Assembly: GCA_021783435.1 (NCBI GenBank)
Contig: JAJXUC010000035.1
Location: forward strand, 1-27,562
Length of the DNA stretch: 27,562 nucleotides
DNA from: Pseudomonadota bacterium
GTDB taxonomy: Bacteria > Pseudomonadota > Gammaproteobacteria > Burkholderiales > Burkholderiaceae
Direction of reading: 5' to 3'
Both the position numbers and the translations under genes were made by a program. Each line of letters begins with the position of its first letter. Positions within the stretch are counted from its first letter, which is position 1. Under the pieces are notes generated by a model. The model was not told the DNA's origin and ran no database searches. It saw only the letters and a list, made by a program, of their open reading frames with translations. Positions 18,631 to 24,900 of this stretch are shown here, in pieces.

Positions 18631-19137
18631 ATGAACACACATCGCTGCACGCGCATGTTGCGCCACGCCCTTCTGGCGCTGACTCTGGCCCTGGGCGGCA
18701 TGGGTCTGGCCCAAGCCGCCAATCCGTCGATGCTGAAAGATTTCAACTTCGACAAGCCGGCATTCATCCATGACCTGCCTTTTGCCCAATACAAGCTGGT
18801 GCTGCAGATCGACGAGGACAATCCGGCCCTGTGGAACCTTGCACTCAACAATGCGCAAAATGTTCTCGACTACTTCGGCCAGGAAAAGGCGCGCATCATC
18901 ATCGTCGCCTTCGGTCCGGGGCTGAAGATGTTCTTGAAAGACAGCCCAGTGGGTGATCGCATCGCCGCCCAGAACGCCGAAGGCATCGAGTTCGACGCCT
19001 GCCACAACACCATGGAAGCCATGGCGAAAAAGATCGGTCACATGCCGGTGCTGGTGCCCGACGCCGTGATCGTGCCGGCCGGTGTGGTGCGCATCATGCA
19101 GCTTGAAAAAGCCGGCTTCGCCTACATCAGGCCCTGA
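18631..19137 (+). CDS. Exported DsrE-family (DsrE/DsrF-like) protein
   Basis: A 168-residue protein with a Sec signal peptide (residues 1-30, basic MNTHRCTRMLRH, hydrophobic ALLALTLALGG, AQA cut). The mature part is a DsrE-like alpha/beta domain: YKLVLQIDEDNPALWNLALNNAQNVLDYFG (54-83) and ARIIIVAFGPGLKMFLK (87-103). These are followed by the EFDACHNTMEAM motif with Cys124 and the closing PDAVIVPAGVVRIMQLEKAGFAYIRP. DsrE proteins carry persulfide sulfur on a conserved cysteine; Cys124 is the candidate. Canonical DsrE acts in the cytoplasm, so export together with the preceding rhodanese is notable. An ACGAGGAGA ribosome site supports the start. It converges on the aminotransferase. Confidence 0.87.
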   Translation: MNTHRCTRMLRHALLALTLALGGMGLAQAANPSMLKDFNFDKPAFIHDLPFAQYKLVLQIDEDNPALWNLALNNAQNVLDYFGQEKARIIIVAFGPGLKMFLKDSPVGDRIAAQNAEGIEFDACHNTMEAMAKKIGHMPVLVPDAVIVPAGVVRIMQLEKAGFAYIRP

Positions 19138-19150
19138 GTCAGGCCCTGAG
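19127..19150. repeat. Exact 12-bp tandem duplication over the DsrE-like stop codon
   Basis: TCAGGCCCTGAG occurs twice head to tail (19127-19138 and 19139-19150). The first copy encodes the last residues and the stop. Each copy is itself nearly palindromic (TCAGG-C-CCTGA), so the pair can form small hairpins in the 36-base gap before the convergent aminotransferase stop. Confidence 0.6.
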
Positions 19151-19173
19151 GCGTCGCCTGGCACAGGCACGCT

Positions 19174-20565
19174 TCAAGCCGCGCCCAGCGCCTCCAAGGC
19201 ATCGTCGAAGGCCGCGATGAGGTGATCGGCGTCGGCTGCGGTGTGCGCCGGGCAGGCCAACACCATATTGTGGAAGGGCGTGAGCAGCACGCCGCGATTG
19301 AGCAGCGCAAGCTGCAGCGCCGCTTCCAGCGCGTCGCGAAAAGCGGCGCGAGCCTCGCTGCCGTTGCGCGGCCGCTGTGGCGCGAACTGGCATTCGCAAC
19401 GCGCGCCGATGCGGGTCACGCACCAGGGCAGTCCACGCTTGGCAATCACCGCTTCCAGGCCATCGGCCACGCGCTGCGCGGTGACGAACATGCGGTCATA
19501 GGCGGCGTCGGTCATCACCTCGGCAAGCATCGCGCGCATCAGGCGCAAGGTGAGCAAACCGGCCGATAGCGTGGTGCCGATGCCGGAATGCCCCGGAACC
19601 GCCGCGCCCTTGGCCTGCTGCATGCGCGCGCCCACTTCGGCGCTGAAGCCATAGGCCGCACCCGGTGTGCCGCCGGCGATCGGTTTGCCCAGAACCAGGA
19701 TGTCGGGCTGCAGGCCACAGGCGCGGGCGTAGCCCCCGGGGCCGCAGGAGATGGTGTGGGTTTCGTCCAGCACGAGCAGCGCGCCGTGGCGACGCGTGAG
19801 GGCGCGCACGCCCTCGATGAAGCCGGAGTCGGGCAACACCATGCCGATGTTCGTGAGCACCGGCTCGGTGATGACGCAGGCCACGTCGCCCGCGGCCAGC
19901 GCGGCTTCGAGCGCGGGCAGATCGTTGAACTCGACCACGCGGGTGAAGGTGGCGGGATCGTGCACCTGGCCCAGCAGGCTGGGCCGGGTGCGGGTGCTGC
20001 CATCGGCCGCGAGATCGACGAACACATCGTCCACCGTGCCGTGATAGCAGCCGTTAAACACGACGATGTGCCGGCGCCGGGTGATGGCACGCGCCCAGCG
20101 CAGCACGAAGCGGTTGGCGTCGCTGGCGGTGGCCGTGAACTGCCACATCGGCAGGCCGAAGCGCTGCTCCAGCAGCGCGGCCACATCCAGCGCCACGCTG
20201 GACGGCAGCATGGTGGTGGCACCGCCGCCGCCGAACTCGGCCAGCTCGCGCGCCACCGGCTCCGGGCTGTGGCCGAACATCGCGCCGGTGTCGCCGAGGC
20301 AGAAGTCGATGAGCTCGTGGCCGTCCACATCCCACAAGCGCGCGCCCACAGCCCGGTCAACGAACAGCGGTACGGGCGAGGGCGCGTCGGCCATCCAGTG
20401 CATCGGCACGCCGAAGAGGAAATGGCGCGCAGCGCGCGCATGCAGCGTGCGCGACTGCGGATGGTCGGCCAGGAAACGGGCCGATTCAGCCGCGAAGAAA
20501 CGCGCGATGCGTTCGCGAGGCAGGTCAGACATGAGGTCGGAGCTCGGAGCGGCGAGGGTGTTCAT
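19174..20565 (-). CDS. Class III PLP aminotransferase (glutamate-1-semialdehyde type)
   Basis: A 463-residue fold-type I, class III enzyme. PLP features are TASDANRF (146-153, replacing the usual GTEAN type motif), GCYHG (172-176), the cofactor-binding Asp267 in LLVLDETHT, and Lys294 in VLGKPIAGGTPGAAYG, the Schiff-base lysine in the context typical of glutamate-1-semialdehyde aminomutases. It is probably not the haem-pathway HemL, because the active-site neighbourhood diverges and it sits beside an agmatinase-type gene and an amine oxidoreductase. A catabolic omega- or amine transaminase is the better reading; substrate unknown. The start at 20565 is chosen; an in-frame ATG at 20532 would drop 11 residues, and neither has a strong ribosome site. 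Confidence 0.82.
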   Translation of the reverse strand: MNTLAAPSSDLMSDLPRERIARFFAAESARFLADHPQSRTLHARAARHFLFGVPMHWMADAPSPVPLFVDRAVGARLWDVDGHELIDFCLGDTGAMFGHSPEPVARELAEFGGGGATTMLPSSVALDVAALLEQRFGLPMWQFTATASDANRFVLRWARAITRRRHIVVFNGCYHGTVDDVFVDLAADGSTRTRPSLLGQVHDPATFTRVVEFNDLPALEAALAAGDVACVITEPVLTNIGMVLPDSGFIEGVRALTRRHGALLVLDETHTISCGPGGYARACGLQPDILVLGKPIAGGTPGAAYGFSAEVGARMQQAKGAAVPGHSGIGTTLSAGLLTLRLMRAMLAEVMTDAAYDRMFVTAQRVADGLEAVIAKRGLPWCVTRIGARCECQFAPQRPRNGSEARAAFRDALEAALQLALLNRGVLLTPFHNMVLACPAHTAADADHLIAAFDDALEALGAA

Positions 20566-20614
20566 GCGAGGGTTGGCAGGTTGGAGGCAAGCAATCGGAG
20601 CGAACGGGCACCGC

Positions 20615-20630
20615 CGTGTGCATGCACACG
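20615..20630. promoter_or_regulatory. 16-bp perfect palindrome, putative operator
   Basis: CGTGTGCA followed directly by its reverse complement TGCACACG, 50 bases upstream of the aminotransferase start and 156 bases upstream of the divergent agmatinase start. Its form fits a dimeric regulator. No regulator gene lies in this part of the window, so the binding protein is unknown. Confidence 0.55.
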
Positions 20631-20651
20631 CGCCGCGAAGTGGCCCTGTTT

Positions 20652-20667
20652 CCATTCCCGGAAATGG
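20652..20667. promoter_or_regulatory. 16-bp near-perfect palindrome in the same divergent gap
   Basis: CCATTCCC-GGAAATGG pairs at seven of eight positions. It is centred 37 bases from the centre of the perfect palindrome at 20615-20630, between the divergent aminotransferase and agmatinase genes. It may be a second operator. Chance occurrence is more likely than for the first. Confidence 0.35.
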
Positions 20668-20785
20668 CCCCTTCGATTCGCCAGAATCTGACCTATTCTC
20701 CAGTCCGCTTTGTGTGCAGTCAATGTGTCTATCCATCCGCGTGCCGGTGTGCCCGGGCGCGTTCGCAGCTTCAGCAGAAATCATC

Positions 20786-21781
20786 ATGGCGCAACACGGC
20801 TTCGCCTTCCTCGCGCAACAGCGCTTCCTCGGCGCCGCCCCGGTTTCGGGCGGTGACGTCACCCCGTTCGGCGTGGCCGGCGTGGCCTGGGACGGAGCCA
20901 CCACCAACCGCCCCGGCGCCCGCTTCGGCCCGGCCGCCATCCGCCAGGCCAGCGCCATGCTGTGCGACGCGACCCATCCCTTGTTCGATCTCGACTTCCC
21001 TGCAGACGAGCATCGTGACGCGACATCTCCGGCGGCGTACCTGCAAGACCACGGTGACCTGCATCTGCCCAACACCAGCCTGACGGGCCTGCGTGCGGCA
21101 CTGGAACCGAAGGCCGAAGCGCTGATGCGCAGCCAGCACATGCTGTGGCTGGGCGGCGATCACTCCATCACCCTGTCGCTGCTGCGCGCGGCGCGCAAGC
21201 TGCATGGGCAGCCGCTGGCCGTGCTGCATTTCGACGCCCACTGCGACACCTGGGCCGACCATTTCGGTGAACCTTCCGGCCATGGCACCTGGGTCTACGA
21301 GGCCGTGCAGGAAGGGCTCGTCGTGCCGCAGGGTTTCGTGCAGGTGGGCATTCGCTCGGCGGCGCAGCGCGAGGCGCGGGAGTACGTCAACGCCATCGGC
21401 GGGCGCGTGGTCACGGCTCGCGCATTGCGCGGCCTCGACGGCGCGGCGCAACTCGCCGGTGTGGTGCGCGACATCGCCCAGCGCCTGCAGGCAGCCGCGG
21501 CACCGGTGTATCTGACGCTGGACATCGACTGCCTCGACCCCGCCTTCGCCCCGGGAACCGGCACGCCCGAACCCGGCGGCCTGAGCACCAGCCAGGTGCT
21601 CACCCTGCTCGAAGAGCTGTGTGTCATGCCCTTGCCCTTCGTCGGCATGGACTGTGTCGAAGTGGCGCCGCCTTACGACCACGCCGAGCTCACCTCGAAC
21701 GCCGCCGCCGTGTGCGTCTGGACCTATCTCTGTGCGCGTCTGGCTGCCGTCGGGCATGCCGGGACGGCAGCCAAAGCATGA
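20786..21781 (+). CDS. Agmatinase-type ureohydrolase
   Basis: A binuclear-metal ureohydrolase of 331 residues that should split a guanidino compound into urea and an amine. All six metal ligands are present: His126 (GGDHSI), Asp150, His152 and Asp154 (HFDAHCDT), Asp246 and Asp248 (LTLDIDCLDPAFAPGTGTPEPGG). The segments GVAWDGATTNRPGARFGPAAIR (30-53), VGMDCVEVAPPYDHAE and GHGTWVYEA track E. coli SpeB closely. Agmatine to putrescine plus urea is the best guess; guanidinobutyrate or another guanidino substrate remains possible. The start at 20786 (MAQHGFAFLAQQRF) begins the family homology. It is coupled by a 4-base overlap to the FAD oxidoreductase and is divergent from the aminotransferase. 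Confidence 0.88.
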   Translation: MAQHGFAFLAQQRFLGAAPVSGGDVTPFGVAGVAWDGATTNRPGARFGPAAIRQASAMLCDATHPLFDLDFPADEHRDATSPAAYLQDHGDLHLPNTSLTGLRAALEPKAEALMRSQHMLWLGGDHSITLSLLRAARKLHGQPLAVLHFDAHCDTWADHFGEPSGHGTWVYEAVQEGLVVPQGFVQVGIRSAAQREAREYVNAIGGRVVTARALRGLDGAAQLAGVVRDIAQRLQAAAAPVYLTLDIDCLDPAFAPGTGTPEPGGLSTSQVLTLLEELCVMPLPFVGMDCVEVAPPYDHAELTSNAAAVCVWTYLCARLAAVGHAGTAAKA

Positions 21782-23139
21782 TGCGCCTGCAGCGGCAGTC
21801 TCAGGCCCTGGTCGAGCAGTCCTACTACCAGGCCACGGCCCATGCCGCGCCCAGCCACGCGCCACTGGAGGGCGTGGCGCGGGCGGATGTGTGCATCGTC
21901 GGCGCCGGGCTGGCGGGCTTATCGGCCGCGCTGGAATTGGCGCGGCGCGGCATGAAGGTCGTTGTGCTCGAGGCCATGCGCGTCGGCTGGGGCGCGTCCG
22001 GCCGCAACGGTGGCCAGGCCCTGGCCGGCTATGCCAGCGAGATGAAGCCGTTCGAGCAGCAACTCGGCCAGACCGCGGCGCATGACGCCTGGGAGATGTC
22101 GCTCGAAGCCCTGCGTTTGATGCAGGCGCGCATCACCCAATACGCCATCGACTGCGACTGGACCCCGGGAGCCCTCACCGTCGCCGTCACGGCGGCAAAA
22201 GCCCGTGCGCTGCAACATTGGGTGGAGCACATGCAAGTCCGCTACGGCGCGCACCATCTCGAATGGCTGGACGCCGCCGCCACCCGCGCATGGGTCGACA
22301 CCCCGCGTTATTGCGCCGGGGTGATGGACCCGCTGGGCGGCCACCTCCATCCGCTCAACTACACCCTGGGCCTGGCGCGTGCCGCCAGCGCGGCCGGCGC
22401 CATCTTTCACGAGGGCAGCGAAGTTCTTGCGCTCGAGTCCGGCAAGGGGGCGGTCGCGGCTCGCGCGCGTGACCCGATCCGGTTCCCGGCTTCGATGCGC
22501 GCCAGGGGCCTTGCGCGGGTGCGCACCGCCCAAGGCGAGGTGCATTGCGACCACATCCTGCTCGCCGGCAACACACAGCTCGGCGCAGTGGCGCCGCAAC
22601 TCGCGCGCCGCATCATGCCCGTGGGCACCTACATCATCGCCACCGCGCCGCTGGGGCGCGAGCGTGCCCAGGAGCTCATCCGCAACCGCGTCTGCGTCAG
22701 CGACAACCAGTTCGTGCTCGACTATTACCGCCTCGCGGCCGACGACCGTTTGTTGTTCGGCGGCCGCGTCAGCTACTCCACCGTGTCGCCGCGTGACCTC
22801 GCCGCCACCATGCGCCAGGGCATGCTGCGGGTGTTCCCGCAACTGGCCGACGTCGGCGTCACCCACGCCTGGGGCGGTTTCGTCGACATCACCATGAACC
22901 GCGCTCCCGACTTCGGCCGGATTGCGCCCGACATCACCTACCTGCAAGGCTTCTCGGGTCACGGTCTGGCGCTCACCGGGTTGGCCGGGCAGTTGGCCGC
23001 CGAAGCCATCGCCGGCCAGGCCGAACGCTTCGACCTTTTCACCCGTTTGCATCACCGCCCCTTCCCCGGTGGCGATCTGCTGCGCACCCCGGCGCTGGTG
23101 CTGGGCATGCTGTGGTACCGGTTGCGCGAATTGTTGTAG
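21778..23139 (+). CDS. FAD-dependent amine oxidoreductase (PuuB/OrdL-like, DAO family)
   Basis: A 453-residue flavoprotein of the D-amino-acid oxidase (DAO) family, closest in style to gamma-glutamylputrescine oxidase. The N-terminal dinucleotide fold has VGAGLAG (41-47) and acidic Glu65 ending the second strand. GWGASGRNGGQALAGYA (70-86) is the signature of PuuB-like enzymes. LHPLNYTLGLARAA, the ANQ-like DNQFVLDYYRLAADDRLLFGGRVSYS stretch and the closing LQGFSGHGLALTGLAGQLAAEAIAG flavin-binding segment follow. It should oxidise an amine to an aldehyde or imine. No glutamyl-polyamine synthetase (PuuA) is in the window, so the amine may be free. The start lies in the agmatinase stop (ATGA, with a second ATG directly after). 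Confidence 0.87.
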   Translation: MMRLQRQSQALVEQSYYQATAHAAPSHAPLEGVARADVCIVGAGLAGLSAALELARRGMKVVVLEAMRVGWGASGRNGGQALAGYASEMKPFEQQLGQTAAHDAWEMSLEALRLMQARITQYAIDCDWTPGALTVAVTAAKARALQHWVEHMQVRYGAHHLEWLDAAATRAWVDTPRYCAGVMDPLGGHLHPLNYTLGLARAASAAGAIFHEGSEVLALESGKGAVAARARDPIRFPASMRARGLARVRTAQGEVHCDHILLAGNTQLGAVAPQLARRIMPVGTYIIATAPLGRERAQELIRNRVCVSDNQFVLDYYRLAADDRLLFGGRVSYSTVSPRDLAATMRQGMLRVFPQLADVGVTHAWGGFVDITMNRAPDFGRIAPDITYLQGFSGHGLALTGLAGQLAAEAIAGQAERFDLFTRLHHRPFPGGDLLRTPALVLGMLWYRLRELL

Positions 23140-23201
23140 CCGCAGCGCTGTGACGAGCTTGCAGGTTCGGGCGCCGGCTTGCCCGGACGCGACATGCCCC
23201 A

Positions 23202-23236
23202 TGCCGGCTGTCGGCGTCGATCTGCCGCTGCCGGCA
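23202..23236 (+). terminator. Hairpin downstream of the FAD oxidoreductase
   Basis: TGCCGGC (23202-23208) pairs with GCCGGCA (23230-23236), and inside it CGGC (23212-23215) pairs with GCCG (23224-23227), giving an 11-bp interrupted GC stem with an 8-base loop. It lies 62 bases after the stop. There is no T-run, so a Rho-type or mRNA-stabilising end is more likely than classic intrinsic termination. Confidence 0.4.
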
Positions 23237-23419
23237 CGGCGGTGCGGTGATGCGACGCGCGGCACCAGGAAACGACATGGAAGGGTCAGCACCATGAGGA
23301 CCCTTCGGGTGTGTGTCCGGGTGTGTCCTTGTGCACGCCTATTCTCATCAATTTTGTTCAAGGTGTCCTGCCTGAAGCACCAATAATCTCCGGCCCACTC
23401 GACTCTCATGGGTCCACAA

Positions 23420-23441
23420 TGTGTCAGGAATGCGTCAGAAA
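23420..23441 (+). repeat. Two 11-bp tandem repeats (nine of eleven identical)
   Basis: TGTGTCAGGAA (23420-23430) is followed directly by TGCGTCAGAAA (23431-23441), then by ATGGGGACATTAC. The repeat period equals about one helical turn, which fits tandem protein contacts. The composition and the GGGGACATTAC flank also recall terminal sequences of small mobile repeats. Neither reading can be settled from the window. Confidence 0.5.
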
Positions 23442-23445
23442 AATG

Positions 23446-23474
23446 GGGACATTACATTTCGTAGCAACTATGCT
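23446..23474 (+). promoter_or_regulatory. Alternative sigma-70-like promoter upstream of the binding protein
   Basis: GGGACA (23446-23451), a 17-base spacer and TATGCT (23469-23474); each hexamer matches consensus at four of six positions. Transcription would start near 23481, about 85 bases before the binding-protein start. It competes with the sigma-54-like element at 23498-23514. Confidence 0.3.
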
Positions 23475-23497
23475 TGATTTCCTGTCTTCCGGTTTGT

Positions 23498-23514
23498 TTG
23501 GCGTGGACCTAGCA
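23498..23514 (+). promoter_or_regulatory. Sigma-54-like -24/-12 element upstream of the binding protein
   Basis: TTGGCGTGGACCTAGCA has GG (23500-23501) and GC (23512-23513) exactly 12 bases apart, as required for sigma-54 promoters, with TTGGC and T-GCA agreeing with consensus. The predicted start is near 23525, 29 bases before the AAGGAGA ribosome site. Nitrogen control would suit an amine or amide transporter, but no full NtrC site was found upstream. Confidence 0.4.
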
Positions 23515-23565
23515 TCGCCAAGCCGAATGGCAACAAACAAAGTCGATCGCGACAAGGAGACTGCA

Positions 23566-24825
23566 ATGCACGACGAGAACAAGACTGGCGGTGATTTCGA
23601 CCGCCGTGATTTTTTGAAGGTCACCGGAGCGGCTGGACTGGCTGCATTGCTCGCCAGGCCGCAGCCGACCTGGGCCGCGAGCGAGGCGCCGATCAAGATC
23701 GGGATGGTCGACCCCATCACCAGCACCTTCGCCGCGCTGGGGCACAGCGAGATCAAGGGCGCCAAATTCGCCGCAGCCGAGATCAACAAGTCCGGCGGCA
23801 TTCTCGGGCGGCCGCTGCAACTGCTGGTGGAAGACGGCGCCGGCAACCCCGGCACCAGCGTCGACAAGGTGTCGCGGCTGGTGAGCCAGGACAAGGTCGA
23901 TTTCCTCATGGGCACGGTGAATTCGGCGTCTTCGCTGGCGGTGTCGCAATTTGCGGCGCAGCACAACAAGCTGTTCCTGTGCACCGGCGGCCACGTCGAC
24001 AGCCTGACCGGCAAGGAGTGCAAGAGCACCACCTTCCGCACCTGCTCGACGACCTGGATGCTGACCGCCGGAGACTTCGAGGCCATTGCCTCCAAGTTCG
24101 GCAAGAAGTGGTACTTCCTCACCACCGACTACGCCTTCGGCCAGTCCGAGCAGGCCGACTACACCACCCAACTCAAGAAAGCGGGTGGCACCGTGGTGGG
24201 CGGCGCGCTGGCGCCGGTGGGCACGACCGACTTCTCCTCGTATCTGATCGACGTGAAGGCCAAGGCGCCCCAGGTCCTGTGCCTGCTGCTGGCCGGGAAC
24301 GACCAGGTCAATGCGATGAAGCAGATCGCGCAGTTCGGCATCAACAAGGACATCGCCGTGGCCGGGGCGCTGATCGAACTGGAGCAACTGCAGTCGTTGC
24401 CGGAAACCGCGCGCTACGGCTGGTGGACCATGGAGTGGTATTGGAATCAGCCCAAGACCCCGCATGTCGCTGACTTCGTCAAGCGCTTCGCCGCCGCCAA
24501 CAAGGGCGAGTACCCCACAGCCCGCGTCTGGTTCGGCTATGCCTCGACCTACGCCTTGAAGCTGGCGGCGGAGAAGGCCAAGTCCACAGAAACGGCCAAG
24601 GTCGTCAAAGCCATGGAGGGTCTGGCGCTGCCGCCGGAAATTGCGCTGCAACCGGGCCATGTGTTCTATCGGCCGCAGGATCACCAACTCATGCTCGGGA
24701 TGTTCCCGGGCCACGTGAACCCGACCGGCAAGTATCCCGACTTGTTCGAAGTCACGGATATCGTCCCGGGCGAGAAAATCGCCTTGCCACCTTCCGAAAC
24801 CGGTTGCGTGCTGCCGCGCGCCTGA
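23566..24825 (+). CDS. Tat-exported ABC transporter substrate-binding protein (HAAT/ANF-receptor type)
   Basis: A periplasmic ligand-binding protein of 419 residues, type I periplasmic fold (peripla_BP_6). The N-terminus DRRDFLKVTGAAGLAALL (12-29) has the twin-arginine motif RRDFLK with Arg13 and Arg14, and a cut is expected after TWA (37). The mature part starts IKIGMVDPITSTFAALGHSEIKGAKFAAAEINKSGGILGRPL, the hallmark of branched-chain amino acid, amide and urea binders. DKVDFLMGTVNSASSLAVSQFAA and FLTTDYAFGQSEQADYTTQLKKAGGTVVG follow. AAGGAGA at 23554-23560 fixes the start. Ligand is not predictable; the neighbouring ureohydrolase and amine oxidase suggest a nitrogenous amine, amide or guanidino compound. 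A strong hairpin follows the gene. Confidence 0.9.
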   Translation: MHDENKTGGDFDRRDFLKVTGAAGLAALLARPQPTWAASEAPIKIGMVDPITSTFAALGHSEIKGAKFAAAEINKSGGILGRPLQLLVEDGAGNPGTSVDKVSRLVSQDKVDFLMGTVNSASSLAVSQFAAQHNKLFLCTGGHVDSLTGKECKSTTFRTCSTTWMLTAGDFEAIASKFGKKWYFLTTDYAFGQSEQADYTTQLKKAGGTVVGGALAPVGTTDFSSYLIDVKAKAPQVLCLLLAGNDQVNAMKQIAQFGINKDIAVAGALIELEQLQSLPETARYGWWTMEWYWNQPKTPHVADFVKRFAAANKGEYPTARVWFGYASTYALKLAAEKAKSTETAKVVKAMEGLALPPEIALQPGHVFYRPQDHQLMLGMFPGHVNPTGKYPDLFEVTDIVPGEKIALPPSETGCVLPRA

Positions 24826-24842
24826 GTAAGCTCCCGCCCGCT

Positions 24843-24872
24843 GCCACTGCGCCGTCCGGTGCAGTGGCTTTT
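24843..24872 (+). terminator. Intrinsic terminator between binding protein and permease genes
   Basis: GCCACTGCGCC (24843-24853) pairs with GGTGCAGTGGC (24858-24868) in an 11-bp stem with one G-T wobble and a 4-base loop, followed immediately by TTTT (24869-24872). It begins 17 bases after the binding-protein stop and ends 28 bases before the permease start. It probably terminates most transcripts, giving excess binding protein over membrane components. Confidence 0.75.
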
Positions 24873-24900
24873 GTGTATCTGACGGATCGGAGACATCTCT

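Larger units (their letters stand above)
23140..23565. other. 426-base intergenic region before the transporter genes
   Basis: The only gene-free stretch above 300 bases. The first 150 bases are GC-rich with hairpins. From about 23330 the sequence becomes clearly more AT-rich than the window. It contains GT-rich direct repeats (GGGTGTGTGTCC at 23307-23318 and GGGTGTGTCC at 23319-23328) and an 11-base imperfect tandem repeat at 23420-23441. A GGGGACATTAC stretch (23445-23455) resembles ends of mobile repeats. Two alternative promoter candidates are also present. A frame open from 23311 into the binding-protein gene is not credible as coding, because it lacks any signal or domain before the true start. 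Confidence 0.7.

Noticed and set aside
19174..20565. Calling the aminotransferase HemL (haem biosynthesis)
   Set aside because: The cofactor-binding region has diverged (TASDANRF) and the gene sits with catabolic amine genes; the PLP lysine context alone is not enough.
20566..21141. N-terminal extension of the aminotransferase to 21141
   Set aside because: The extension runs through the divergent promoter gap and opposite the agmatinase start, and adds no family-like residues.
23311..23565. N-terminal extension of the binding protein to 23311
   Set aside because: The Tat signal and AAGGAGA ribosome site fix the start at 23566; the upstream frame crosses the promoter and repeat island.
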